DNA from: Tetrastigma voinierianum | Taxonomy: Eukaryota > Streptophyta > Magnoliopsida > Vitales > Vitaceae | Direction: 5' to 3' | DNA length: 64,000 bases | NCBI GenBank assembly: GCA_016808115.1 | Contig: JAEQBH010002347.1 | Coordinates: 682,001 to 746,000, forward strand | In this document: piece after piece, positions 22,806-35,624 of the stretch | How the letters are laid out: each line of letters begins with the position of its first letter | Position numbering within the stretch: position 1 is the first letter of the stretch | Notes under the pieces: model-generated | Told to the model about the DNA's origin: nothing | The model's database searches: none | What the model saw: the letters and a program-made list of their open reading frames with translations, nothing else | Made by a program: the position numbers and the translations under genes

Positions 22806-24295
22806 ATACATGCCCGCCACGTATCAGAAAAGCATGTCATTCTAATATCTAAAGCCTTGCGTAATCCTACGATTATATGTTTCAGGAACTTACTATATTA
22901 CCAATAGAGCCTACTATTTTTTGTGATTTCTGAACTTAATATGAGTTCCACTTTTATCAAACTATATACGGATGGATTCTTGACTCAATGAGCTTTCCAT
23001 AGAGTCCAAGGAACACCCCAAACGGAGTCTCGACAAAGAAGCTATGGTCAGTCCGGTTGGAGGTCACACATAACTACTAATCCTAGCAGAAATTCGAAAA
23101 CCTATTTCCAGCAAGGTTATGTTCACCTATTATCCTCCATGAATACGACCTAATCTTGACTCAACTGCTTTCCATAAAGCTTCAAGAATTCAAATGTAGT
23201 CGAACTACAAGCTTACGACCTTCAAGCTAGAGGTCAAGACAGTGGTAGCCGAGTCGATTGACCAAGCCGAACTGACCGTCCCACTGAAATGGGACCTAAC
23301 TTGGCTGAGGTGCACTGGCCGAGCTGACTGTTCAGAGTAAACAGACCATAACTTGGTCTATAAAGGTCAAAATTGAGAAATTCAAAATCCTAACATCAAG
23401 TTCACTGATGTGGCTACAATTGACCAAAAGGACTCACTGCCAAATTCCCTTTATTTCTTACCTAAAAACCCGTTCTAAGGTTCATCTAATGCATATGACC
23501 AAAAATAGGGAAACTTTATTGGTTCAAATTGCAACCAGACCTTTCCTAAAACACATATATAGAATTCTTAGAGTTATTCTCAACTCAACCCTAACAAGAA
23601 ATGAGTTTGAGAGTTTCCAAACCCAACCCATACACAAAATAGAGGGTTCCAAACCATGTATCTATACTTTCTATACAAATATTCATACTATAATCCATAC
23701 AAAAACACTAGACTTCTATACTCAAATTTCATAAACAATTCATAGCATCCATACTCGTGATATTCTTTTTCCTTTCCTTCTTTCTTCTTTTCTTTTCTCT
23801 TATTCTTATTCTTCCTCCTTTCTCTTCTCTTATCTCTTATTCGTTTTTGCTCTCTCTTTCTTCAAGACCAAAATGAGATATTTATTTTGGTCTTATCCTT
23901 ATTTGATCTTATTCCTTTTTTATTTCACTTTTTCTCTCTTTTGGAGCATCCTTGACCATCCAGTCAAAGGAGGAAACTTCCTCCCTCTTTCCTTTAAGCC
24001 ACTTGTCTCTTCCATAATTTTCTTCCTTATTTCATTTTAATATATTTCTTTTTATTACTCTTTTGGTCCTTAAACTCTCTATTACTCTTAATTTAATTTA
24101 TGGATATTCCTACTTTGGCATATGAACTTATTAAATTATGACCATTGGGTCTTGAATTGGTAAATTATTAATTTACCCTTAACTTTTGTATTAATTCCGG
24201 TTTCTTATTTATTTTATTCCGGAAAAATATACTTTTACTTTTATTATACCCTAAACATGTTATAAAACTGTTATGACATAATTTGGGGTGTTACA

Positions 24296-26588
24296 ACAAG
24301 TCTTATACCTGAAATGTTTTTCCCGTACAGGATGAGTCACGCCCAGTAGAGTAATTCCTACAGAAGTTACTCCCTGCCTAAGTACACATGTAATGTTTAC
24401 ACTTGACAATTCACATCAACATTCCAAAAATAAGAATATGCCAATTCTAACTTGGAATTCTACATGTCATGCTATGAAATGAGATGCGACTCACTCATGC
24501 AACTATAACCCCGAAGTCTTTACCGACTCCCATCACACAAATGCAATGCCAATGTGATAAAACTGGCCATTGGTGGATTACATCTAATGATCATTTTAAA
24601 CAAAATTCATTTGTTTACAACCAAAACTTGTTGATGTTACACTTCAAATGATCATTTCAGTTATCTCAACGATACCTTGTGCAAAGTGTTGGATTTGTAG
24701 TCTCACAAACAGGCTCCAAGACACCTTTACACTTTTTTACTTCACCGCTGAGAGTGTATTAAACCGCAACGGTCTTCACCCGAAGGGAAAGATCTATCCC
24801 TTCTTGCTATTACCCGACACAAGTTTTCCGTTTCATGTAATCGTGCGACTCTGTTAGACTTCGTCCAACGGTACTGAGTCCACCTATCAATTACCAAATG
24901 AGGTGTTGATTTTAACCATGCACTCACACCCATGAATGCGATGATCCCCTGCATATGCAATGTGATGTACTATTACATGTCAATGTCATGTCACATATTT
25001 AATGAATGTCATATGGACAATATAAACTATACACTTTACCATGTATCATGGACAATTATATTACATACATATAATTTCCAAAACAAACATCTATTTCAAT
25101 GTCACTGCATACCTTCCATATCAATATTCATCAAATATCAATCATATCACCAATAAGGTAATACACTTTAACCTTCAAGGCCAATTATGGTATATACGCC
25201 CACAAAAATAAAAAACTCACATGCTCTAAACCGCTCTAAATTGGCTATAAACAGTCAAATGCTTTTAATAGTCGATTTATTATTATTTTTATCCAACAAT
25301 ACCCTTAAACAAAATTTGGGACTTATTACACACAATCACAATACAATTCACAAAGTCATTACAATCAGCCTTAGTAATGAATGGATAATGCTTTAATACA
25401 ACAAACACTTTACAAATTTCATTTAATTATTATTATTTTAATCCAAACGGCCCCTTAACACTTTTTGGGACATATTACACATAATCACAAAATAATTCAC
25501 AAAGCCGGCCACAATCGGGTCGCAAAACAGCCATTAAAACCGTTTTAATACATTCCAAATAGCCCCTTAACAGTAAAGATTATTGTTATTTTTAATTCTA
25601 ACAGTCCCTAAACACTTTTTGGGGCATATCACACACAATCACAAAACAATTCACAAAGTTGGCCACAACCGGGCCACAAAACAGCTATTAAAGTCGTTTT
25701 AACATAGTTTAAACAACCCTTTAACAGTCCGAATTATTGTTATTTTATCCAAACAGTCCATAAACACTTTTTTGGACATATTACATACAATCACAAAACA
25801 ATTCACAAAGCTGACCACAACCGAGCCACAAAACAACCATTTAAAACCGTTTTAACATAGTCCAAACAACCTCTTAAGGTATCAACACAACAATCCTACC
25901 TTAAAACAACCATAAGATTGGAAATAAACTAAGTAGGAAGAATATCTATCTCTTGAAGCGCAGTAATATGAGTAAGAAGCCTCCCTAGCCCGAAATCTTC
26001 GATTTCCCGAAATCTTCTTATTTGGATATTCGGTGAAATCCTCCTTTGGTATGTAAAAGGTAGCCCTTTCAGCAGGCAATGAACTTTAGTTCTTGTCTTC
26101 GACGACCGACCGTCACTGAACTCCTGTGAACTCCGTCGAAAGAAAACTGCTCTTTTTTTCCCATTTATTCGGAAAAGAAAATGATATTTTAATCCAAACT
26201 CTCACTTAAGTTTGCTGAGCTTCAATGCTGCGCCACGCACCGCGAATTGCTCTGCAGATATTTCATTCGAAATGATTTATTTCATCCCGTTTTAAGTTCA
26301 AATAGTTTTCTATGAACTTTATCCAATTTAATTCCCAATTTTCAAGATTTTATAAAAAATCCCATTTTTTTTCAGCTACCTTGTTAAGTTCAAAAAAACA
26401 CGGTAAATTATGATTACTCCGCACCTGACGAGAATTCGTTCAAGAACTAGATTAAGTAGACTCCGATCTAATCTGATATCCGCTTCGCCATCCCGGTGAT
26501 CTGTAAATTTCGATATATACCAGATCAGAATAACAATTTTCTATTTTACTATTTTTCAAAAAAATTCAAATTTTTCTCGAATTTTACA
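24296..26588 (-). repeat. Long LTR C (chromovirus type, minus orientation), abutting L1 code
   Basis: The right end ttttaca at 26582-26588 meets L1 coding sequence directly, giving TGTAAAATTCGAG as the LTR start on the minus strand. A block at about 26484-26515 (cgccatcccggtgatctg, aaatttcgat) corresponds to cgtcatccgagatctag blocks at about 42932 and 58295 in the other LTRs. About 50 bp of A/T-rich sequence separates this block from the end, versus about 260 bp in the relatives, so part was deleted. LTR A may have inserted into it. Confidence 0.6.
25255..25880. repeat. 152 bp tandem repeat, four copies, inside LTR C
   Basis: The landmark cacaatcacaaaacaattca recurs at 25331, 25480, 25633 and 25785 (steps 149, 153, 152). 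Each unit also has a -cttaaacactttttggg- block and an aaaccgttttaacatagtcc block. Confidence 0.9.
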
Positions 26589-29559
26589 ATTATGGCCGAA
26601 GAAGATACCAGATTTGTGGAGGTTAATCGCTTGTCCCGACAATACCTCATACTTGGCCAAGATAAACTGTACTGTGGTGCATACCTGTTAAGAGGCATTA
26701 AAGAATAAGAGACTGTCATACAAAGAGGAGGTGAGAGATACTTGGGGCACCCCTACAAATACGGTAGCCATGCAGCTGCCCCCTAGCCTCAGCCTAGTTT
26801 AACATACCATTCAAACCCTCAGCACAAATAATAAATAGATAGGGAGAGAGGGGGTCTCCCTGTCAAAGGCCCCGACATGGAGTGATGGGTCCAACAAGCT
26901 CGCCATTAACTGAGACATTTTACTTGACAGTGGTAACATAGAGCATGATCAACTGAATAAACTGATTCTCGAACCCCATTTTCCTCATAACCTGTTCCAG
27001 GTAGGTCCAGCTGATCCAATCGTAGAGCTTACTGATATCGATTTTTAGGGCCACATTGCCCTTCTTGCCCTTTGTCTTGCGTTTCATATAGTGTATGACT
27101 TCGAAAGCTACGAGGATATTGTCGCAGATGGAGCGCCCTGGGACAAAGGCAAACTGCATATCAGAGATGATCCCCGGGAGGACACCCTTGAGCCGATTCG
27201 CCAACACCTTTGGCATAATTTTATTTACCACAATACACAACGCTATAGGTGTCAACTCCTGCATGGAAGTGGGGTGGCTACATTTCGGAATCAATACCAG
27301 ATTTGTCTGGTTCAGTGTGGGGGGGAATTTCCGCTTGCGAAGCCAAGTGACACAGTGGTTAACCACGTATGTTCCCACAACAGGCCCAAAGTGCTGTTAT
27401 GCGTTGAGCAGCTTTTATCCGGCCCTAAGGATTTGTCAGGCATTTGGAATAATGTACTTAATCATCATTGGAACGGAGGTTAAGTAAATATATTATCTTC
27501 CTTGGACACTGTTCGGCTGAAGTCTAGCGGCCAATGATCAAGTGTGCGTTGTGGGGCCATAAAAAGATCAACAAAATAATCACCAGCAACAATGCAAATC
27601 TCAGCCTGACTACTCACCCATGCACCATACATGTCTCGGATTTTCTCAATGTTGTTATGTCGCTTGCGAGCAGAGGCCACGGCATGGAAGTATTTTGAGT
27701 TTAAGTCACCCCCCTCTAGCCAATGGCTCTTGGCTCTCTGTTTCCAAAAGTCTTCTTCCTGTTGTATGTCATTCAGCGTTGTGCTCTCACTACAAAGGTT
27801 GCTGTATCTAGGGGGTGGTGAGATGATTGCACCCTACGAAGTTGGATTTTGCATTAGCTAAGTTGTCCTTGAAGCGTCGAGCCCTCCGCCTTCCCCATTC
27901 CCCAAGCCTTTCGGAGATAAATAAAAGGGTGTGAGAGGGATTGTTCCCAGCTCTCTGAAATGACCCTAGGCAGCTCTAGCTCCTGAAGCCAAGCGTTTTC
28001 AAACTGGAACGGTTGTCGGCGGCAATGGACAGGCCTACTGCACGTGGAGAGCTTGATGGGGGTGTGGTTCGCCATTGCTGAAACCAGATTTCTCAGCCGA
28101 ACTTGCGGGAACATAACGAGCCAAGGCTTTATCGAGCCTCTCCTCCACACTTGCTGCAGTTCCGAGCCCCCTAGCCCACATAAACGGATGACCCTCCAAA
28201 CCAATATCTTGTAGCGAGCAATCGGATATGACTTTAAAACCCCTGTAGACCCATGGAGGATGGGCAGCTCCCCCTCTCTTGTCTTCCTCCCCCGCCAACT
28301 CGTTAAAGTCTCCAATGATGCACCAGAGAAGCAAGGAGTCCCTACACAAGCCTCTGATCATATCCTATGCATGGCGTCTGTTTTGTCTTTCTGGGTAGTC
28401 GTAGTATCCGGTCAGGCGCCAAGGAGGCTGCGTTGGATCATTAACAACAATGTCAATAAAATTATTTGAGAAACGGAGGAGCGTACATTGCGGTGCACGT
28501 TTCTAGAGAAGAGGCAACCCTCCGCCCCTACCAATCCTGTTTACACAAAAACCAGCCTCAAATTTGAGTTTAGATTTTAACTCTTCAATCTTATCGGCAT
28601 GAACAAGAGTATATTAATTTCGTAAAGGAATAATATATCCGGTTGGCAAGAGCGAACAAGCTCGCCAAGCCCACGAATTGCACGGGGGTTATTGAGGCCC
28701 CGGCAGTTCCAACTAATGATGATCATTGGGCTCGGCGGTCCTGCACATCAGGACTCGCCGTTGGTATCGTTAGAGCTGCAGCATCTTGAATCCCACTGCG
28801 AGAAACTTGACCTGCGTTATCAACCATTATTGCGTATGTGTAGAGCTGTTAGGATCAGAGCCTTTCTCTTGCGACTACCCGCATCTAGCACTGGGCCCAC
28901 ATCCAACCCATCCTTTAGGTCCTCGAATTCAGCCTCATCCATCCCATCGTAACCCATCCCCTGGCCCACAACCGAGTACGGGCCCATAGTAGTTCTAGCA
29001 GCATGGACAGAGTGGTATTTCGAATAGGAAGGGATCGGATTCTGCACAGAGATCTGATTTATCCCATCTTGGTTTGATCTTATCACTTGTGAAGGGATCT
29101 CGAATCCCCGGACTTGCTCCCCTTGAGAAACAACTTTCTGTTTCAGGCCTGGATTGAACCCTATTCCCTCCGCGATCTCCGCTTCTTCCTCACATAATCA
29201 TTTCTCTCCGCCGGAGCCGCCTCCCCTTCTCGTCGGGGCTCGGAGCCACACACCCGAAGCTCTCTCTAGGGTGGCTCCCTCCTGCTGGAACAACTTGCTG
29301 CAGTAGTATTCCGAGTGACCCAGCAGCCCACACAGGAAGCAGAGGGCCCCTAGCCTCTCATATTTAAAGGAGATGAAGGTCCACTCTCCATTTTCCGTCT
29401 GGGTTTTCTTCCTTTTCTTCAGCGCCACTTTGACGTCCACAAGTACCCGTATCCTCATGTACAATCTCCATAGGCCAACATTGTTACTCTCATCGTAATC
29501 CAAAAACCTGCCAATATTGTTACCCACATGTTCACCACCTGTGCCATAAACCCAGCTGT
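26589..29559 (-). pseudogene. L1 element B, segment 2: ORF1 C-terminus, ORF2 endonuclease and RT
   Basis: ORF1 ends here with the zf-CCHC_4 type knuckle: GRFLDYDESNNVGLWRLYMR, FKYERLGALCFLCGLLGHSE (29500-29300). ORF2 begins at 28726 with MIIISWNCRGLNNPRAIRGL, the endonuclease N-terminus, then CIIGDFNELAGEEDKRGG and VEERLDKALA (28310-28120). RT follows with FPPTLNQTNLVLIPK, SDMQFAFVPGRSICDNILVA and GNVALKIDISKLYDWISW (27340-26990), then GDPLSPYLFI (about 26850). The FADD box is destroyed (LLFV-stop). Coding text stops at 26589 in a SGIFFGHN stretch and resumes near 20280 on the far side of the LTR cluster. Confidence 0.85.
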
Positions 29560-29567
29560 AAGTCATC

Positions 29568-32500
29568 AGCCTGTCACAGATTTGGCCGTCGAATTTATTT
29601 AACGGTCGAGAATAAATGATCACAGACGCGATACGCAAATAAAATGATTAAAATATTTAAAATTATTAAAATATTATATAAATTATTAGGAACATATATA
29701 TATAATTAAGGAAGTTAAAATTTAATAAAACAATTTTTTTTATATTTAAAATTACTTTAAATAGTTAATGAAGCATTCAAGAAAGATATGTATAAGTAAT
29801 GTTAACAAAAAATTATTTTATATCAAATATAACAAAATGTCACCAAATACATCAATCAATACCATGTCAATATAGCCAAAATCATCATCATCATCATTAG
29901 TCCTACGACGCAGCATACAAATCGCGACGAGCACTCTGTATAACGGCACGCTGGCCGTTAATCGCTCATCACTTGAATGTGTTGGCCTGTATGATCGGGT
30001 TGATAATCTATAATTGCGGGTCATGGCCTCGAGGTCGCTTCGCTCAACACGATAGCCGATATATCCAAACCTGATACAACGCCATCGCTATCTAAGACCT
30101 GGTCATATCCATAGAAACTACTCACTCTTGTTCTAGCCGCTAGCATCGATCAAAATCATACCTGATCGAAGCATTGAAGAATTATTATCACTACTTCCAG
30201 AGTTATGATAGGATCTATCTCTCTCTCCCGAAACGAGGTGACTCCGATCCTAGAGCCAAGGATTGAAAGTGCCTCATAAATCTAGCTACAATTCGATCTA
30301 TAATCATGCCCATCGGGAATAGCTATCATCATCAGGAAATGTAGTCAATCCTTCCAAGTGCTTTCGCTGTTCTACATATGCCCGGGCCTATATCCATGAC
30401 CTCAAGATTCTGTGTGGCATAATAATTTTCTTACTTCCCTCGCGCCTACCTATTACATACCATGATCAACTCGATCGACATAACCACTATCAACAAAGAC
30501 CGCTTGCTCCAATGCCACCACACCGCCTCCATTGTCCACCATGCCACCACCGCTTCCATTGTCCCCACCTGTTCACCATCTTCACTATCACCAACACTGT
30601 TACCCCATTGGCTCTATCGCCACCTTCATCACTACTAGTATTTGAAACAATTATTTGAGGAGCCTTACCTTTACGAGAAGAACCAATTTCTCTTCCTTGC
30701 GCAATACTGCTTCCACGCCTACTTACCTTGTTACTTGTGCCACCATCATCAGCACGAGCTGCTTCCCTACCTTCTCTAGAGGGAAGGTCTTGATCCAACC
30801 AATCCAAATTATCAGATGATAAAATAAGTTCTTCTCCTTCTCGTGTCCACTCATCTAATATATTATCATCATTAAAAATATGATTCGTGTCAATTGATTG
30901 TACAAATCTTCATCGCTTCGCCTCGCATCAAATTCTTAACTCCTAAGTTGTACATTACAATGAACATAACCAACTTATGCAATCCTTTTCATTGCTAAAT
31001 GATTGTGCAACTTGTGTGAATCAATGACCATGTGTCTTAATTTCTTTCTACAAATCCGATGAAGAATATGTTTGACTTTAGAACTTTGACAAATAATCTT
31101 TGAAGATGTGGACCTTCATCACCATAACTGGTTCTACCATTCAACTATTAAAAAAACATATTAGGCACAAATATATTTAATAGAAAATGATCGATGACAA
31201 TTTGTATTTAAAAATAAATAAATAAATATAGTGAGTAACTGAAGAGAGTGATTTATTGCTTTTCTGGTTAGTGCACTTCCAAACTCTCCTTTGGCCTTCA
31301 ACAAATAATTTCACCTACATTGTAATGTTCTTCACTTAATAATGCATATTATAAATACAAAATAAATTATAAAATAACACAAGTTATTGTTATACCCCTC
31401 GTCTATAGCTTTTGCCCGTCTATTCAAATCAGTTCCAATCTCTCGATAACCTCCTTTAGTCCAAGTTTAACTTCCGTGACGGGTGGGAGAACTGTTTTGA
31501 ATATTGAAGCATTGATTTAAAAATAAGCCGATGTGAAGTAAAAATTATTAGTTTATAATACTTTGCCTTTAAATAAGATAATAATAACTATATAAGGAAT
31601 TTTTTGTATTACTTGCATAGTGCAAAATGTTTATGCAATTGATTTGCCCACCTTATGTCAATTACTTCCCAATACCTTTCCCAATGTTTCACCGATGCCT
31701 TTATAGCCGCTTTAGCCTCTATCCATTGCTTCATAAATGATTGACAAGACGCTTTTATCTCGATCAACCAATTTCAAAAAACTTTGACCAGAGGTTCCAT
31801 GACGATTTACTTCCTTTGCCTTCCAAAACTGACGCTTAAGATAAGGTCGATACCTTATCTCTAAACTCTTTATGCCCGATTCGTTGAATTCACGCCACTC
31901 ATTCATTACAGACATCATCTTCAAATCGCCTCATAACGTATAAGACTCCCCGGCCAACAAATTCAAAGTGGCAAATCGGGCTATTCGGGGCGCAAGAGAT
32001 CTCTACTCTTGGTGAACACTTTCATCAAATTAACTACTTTCGAGCTATTATAAATAAAGCTTGCGATCATCTTGTCAGATCTAAAGTCTCCTTAATATGC
32101 TTCATGTTTCCAATATCTTCAAGCATTAAATCAATACAATGCGCTGAACAAGGAGACCATAACAAATGCTTGCGCTTTTCCATCAACAACATACCAGTTG
32201 CTTTAAAACTTGTCTCATTATCAGTGACTACTTGTATTAACGCTTTCCCTCCCCCAACCTCCCTTCAACAATCTTATCCATATGCAAGCATTAACTGGCC
32301 GCCTTGTGATGCTATAGCCATTAATCGGGAAGCAGCGATATCATGCTTCTATCATAATAAACCATGAAATTGACTACAGTTTCTAGTTCTAGAACTCCAA
32401 CCATCACACATGATGGTGCATCCATATACAGCCATTCGCCTTCTCAATGTGCATATATACCTCAAGCTCTTACACCTCCTCCTCCGCATACGCATTGCCA

Positions 32501-32948
32501 CCTGCATCCCGTTGACCTCGATACCCCGACCGCTTCTCATACGGTATATCAATCATGTATTGACAAGTAGCGCCCATCATCAGCCGCGCTGAAAGGTATT
32601 CCATCGGGTTGGTAAAAATTTGTAGTATTTATTCTTACCCACTTTTTCAGACCTTCAATAGAAAATATACTTTTATTGATTTTTGTTTGGAAAGCAAACA
32701 TGTAGGAGCTAATCCCCTTTGGGGTATGTTACTCCTTCTCTTATGCCGGCTTCAGACGGCCACGCTTGATACCTGCATCTGTATGGTCGTTGAAGTACTC
32801 ACCCTCTCATGCCCGTGTTCACCTTCTTAAAAAAACACGACTCACTTTCTCTCATTGCATGCTTCATTTGTCTTCTTGAAATCAGTCATCTGTAATCTCA
32901 ACTCAATGTAATCGACCATCAATTCTTACGAAAAATGTTTTTCATTTA
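29568..32948 (-). mobile_element. hAT transposon inserted in L1 ORF1
   Basis: A 3.4 kb insertion splits L1 ORF1 code between DFK/DL and AGFMAQV. The repeat aagtcat flanks it (29560-29566 and 32949-32955; the eighth base is c versus a), matching the 8 bp duplication expected of hAT elements. The interior codes for a hAT transposase on the minus strand. Clear terminal inverted repeats are not visible at the two ends, so the ends are decayed or the border is off by a base or two. Confidence 0.85.
30490..32930 (-). pseudogene. hAT transposase remnant (DUF659 type)
   Basis: Recognisable blocks in order: EIKRQMKHAMRE and FFKKVNTGMRG (32880-32800); IPFSAADDGRYL (about 32590); YGCTIMCDGWSSR with the catalytic-type Asp (about 32430); VVTDNETSFKATG, LLMEKRKHLLWSPCSAHCID and LMLEDIGNMK (32250-32100); VDRDKSVLSIIYEAMDRG (31765-31712); and a C-terminal tail with a DTNHIFNDDN, DEWTREG and DNLDWLDQDLP series (30900-30770), like the acidic end of plant hAT proteins. 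Frames change repeatedly and the dimerisation region at 31000-31700 is poorly preserved. The BED finger is not seen. Confidence 0.82.
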
Positions 32949-32956
32949 AAGTCATA

Positions 32957-33376
32957 AACATGCACCCAAAACGGGGTGTGGTGGAGGTGGACACTTGTTG
33001 GATCTTCGCCCGGTTGAAGGTGGTGGAGGAATAGAAGATTCCCATCGAACGACCACGGGCCTATGTCAATGACCCGTTGTAGATCTACTTGGTGGAAGAG
33101 CTTGAACAGGAACAATCCATGTTTGGCTTCTTTTATGGCGATGCCCATGCCAAGTCTCCAGACTTTCGCCATATTATGCTTCATGGCAGGGACGTTGATT
33201 GTTTTATCAGTGAGGAACCGCCCTACCAGACTCAGTTCCGACCCTTTTGGTGTCGTTTGACGGCCCACAATGGCCAATTCCTCTTCCTCCTCTTCATGTA
33301 GCGAAAGCTGCGCAATACGTGTTTCCATTATAACGGCCCAACCAGTCGGGATAACATGCAGAAATCCAACTTTCAA
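32957..33376 (-). pseudogene. L1 element B, segment 1: ORF1 N-terminus (DUF4283)
   Basis: ORF1 of plant L1s binds RNA. This stretch has LSLVGRFLTDKTINVPAMKH, KVWRLGMGIAIKEAKHGLF, LFKLFHQVDLQRVIDIGPWS and FLHHLQPGEDP...WVHVYD, the DUF4283 domain. It is open for 144 codons, then meets the hAT insertion. It continues at 29559 with AGFMAQVV-type code. The L1 5' UTR should lie just above 33376, but its start could not be fixed. Confidence 0.85.
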
Positions 33377-34488
33377 CCAAGGAAAGGGACAACGCTCTCA
33401 ACGAGGAGAGAGGGATTTATTCGAATAATTATTTCCTTATTTATCTTTATAATCCCGTAGGATACTATAAAAATCCTTTTAATTATGTAAAACAGAGTTA
33501 CGAAAGTCTGTTAAACCTAGAACGGATAATATTTGAAAGGGATAAAATCCAAACTGTGAGACCGTCGAGCCCGGTACCTTGTTCCATGAAGGGCCAACAC
33601 CTTGGGCCTACTTGCATTGTCAAACAACATTTTGATTTCAGGCTCAGTTTTGAACTAAGCGTAACTACCAGGGATAAACCATATGCTAACTAACCAGCCT
33701 AGGCTGCCTAGCCTGTTGATTAAAAAAATAATTTATACCAATTTTTTTATAAGAAGAAAAAATATGAACGTGTAATCATACACATTTTATTAAATAATGA
33801 ACACCTATTTAATGCCGAATTTTATAACGGAATATTTGACCACTAAATATTAGAATTAATATTATAAATACCTTTATTAACTAAATGATCTATAATCCCA
33901 AGGCTGTTCTAAACCCTAGCCGTCATTCTCTCATTTTTTTTCTCTTATAGCCTATTTTCTTTGGAGAAGGAGGAGTGATTTTTTTTGTTATTCTTGACAT
34001 AAAATCACCAATTTGAATTTTTTTCTTTAACTTTCTTGCTTAAAAAAGTGATTTTTCCACGAAGATTTAGGTTTTATTTTGTTATTTATGTTGTCGAAAA
34101 CAATGTTTGGTTTTTCATCGTTTATCGACCGCTTCGGCTTTCTCGTCAAATTGATACGACGCTGACGCTTATTTATCATCTCACGCGACATTTTATCAAA
34201 TAAAGGGCAATTCAGATAAGAGAAGATAGATTGATCAATCAAGATATCAAATTATAATACATGCAGATACAAGAACTAGAGAGTTACATATATTCTAATC
34301 ATTATTTTATCAAATTTGATAAATTTCTTTATACCGATTTATTACAAGTATTAATACGATCATGATCATATACTTTTAATTATTTCAGACTCAATCTATC
34401 GATCTATTATGTGCTTTAAATCAATATGAATTTTCCTTAAAACAAAAAACTAAAATAATCTATTATTCTATTTACTTTCTATTAGGGT
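33377..34488. other. Spacer above the L1; probable L1 5' UTR plus AT-rich DNA
   Basis: The first few hundred bases may be L1 5' UTR. The rest is AT-rich with no gene recognised; a 71-codon minus-strand frame at 34027-34242 is lysine/asparagine-rich and looks random. Confidence 0.4.
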
Positions 34489-34720
34489 TAAAGATCATTT
34501 TACCCTCAACTATGACATGTCAACTTGTCCCTCAACTAATTTTTTTGATCATTTTTCTCTCTATGATACTTAAAACCAATCATTTTAACCATTCTTCAAC
34601 AGTAGCTAAAAGAGAGCCGTTAGTTAATTGTTGCTGACAAGAAACTTAAGAAAAAAAAACTTATAGATCCCACTCATTTGTGAGCACGTGAAAGCCACTG
34701 ATGTGTAGTACAATAATAAT
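34489..34720. mobile_element. Fragment resembling a plant TIR transposon/MITE end
   Basis: The text agggttaaagatcatttta, ccctcaactatgaca, gtccctcaactaat and gagccgttagttaa is typical of the ends of widespread plant non-autonomous elements that read ..AAAGTNCATTTTACCCCCTCAACTAT... I recall the motif from general knowledge and could not find the opposite terminus. Confidence 0.4.
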
Positions 34721-35620
34721 TTAGGAGATTCGTGTTTATTTACTGTATTTGATTTTTAAAAAATATTTAAAAATTTTGAAAAAATGTTTTTCTAATATTT
34801 TGAAAAACATTTTGTCAAAATTTTTAAACTAATATTTTGTTTCACAACGAAATAAATACAACTAAATTAAATTTTATTCAACATTTTATATGTTTTTAAA
34901 TCATTTAACACTTATACAAATAAATAAATAAAACGATTTAAAAGAAATGTGTAGAAATAAAATATTGAACTTAAATATGTTTTAAATTTCCTTTCAAAAA
35001 ATGTTTAAAATTTATTTATTTTTATTTTTATATTTTATGTCCATTCCTAAACACCAACTCGAGCAAATAAATTTTTTTTTCTTTTTTCTCATATGTTTTC
35101 ATATTTCTTATGAATACCCTTGTTTAATTCCATAAAGAATCCTAAGAAAAAAAATCAATATATATATTATGGATTTTAATCATGTCCCAAAAACTTGGAA
35201 AATATTGTTGAAAAATAAAATTGCTTATTTTTTGACGAATTTTTTTGGAATTTTTTTTTTAAATTTGAGATAAACTATTATTTTGGAATATGAATTTTTT
35301 AATTATTTACTTTAAATGAAATTTTAATTTATTTTTTAATTTTTTTTATTTCTAAAGAACAATTGTCATTGTAATTTTATTCTTTTATATTTATTTGTCT
35401 CATTTTATTTTTAAAATATTTTATTATAAATATTTAAAATATAAACTTATTTTTAAATTACTGAAATAAAATAATGAAGTTTAAAATATGATAAAACTAA
35501 TGTAATTTAATAACACTATATATTTTTAATAAAATTTTAAAAATAAAATTCTAAATAAAATAATTTATATAAAAGGAATTGAGATAATTTTTAAAAAATG
35601 ATAAATATTATTATTGATTG
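34721..35620. other. AT-rich intergenic spacer
   Basis: Very AT-rich with long A/T runs; nothing recognised. Confidence 0.6.
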
Positions 35621-35624
35621 TAAC

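Larger units (their letters stand above)
20700..24295 (-). repeat. Long LTR A (Tekay/Del-like, about 3.6 kb, minus orientation)
   Basis: The right end, ggggtgttaca at 24285-24295, is the inverse of the TGTAACACCCC start of plant chromovirus LTRs. The inner sequence on the minus strand (gtttagggtata..., ccggaataaaataa, accggaat) parallels the LTR at 47310, so the families are related. The left border near 20700 is an estimate. No adjacent pol code or polypurine tract was found, so it is probably a solo or truncated LTR. It carries several minisatellites. Confidence 0.65.

Noticed and set aside
20270..26620. Direct target duplication of the LTR cluster inside L1 B (ccataatt / caattatgg)
   Set aside because: The two motifs are inverted rather than direct, so they do not support an insertion duplication.
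27091..27487. Two plus-strand 130-codon ORFs
   Set aside because: Antisense shadows of the L1 RT; the minus strand holds FVPGRSICDNILVA and related motifs.
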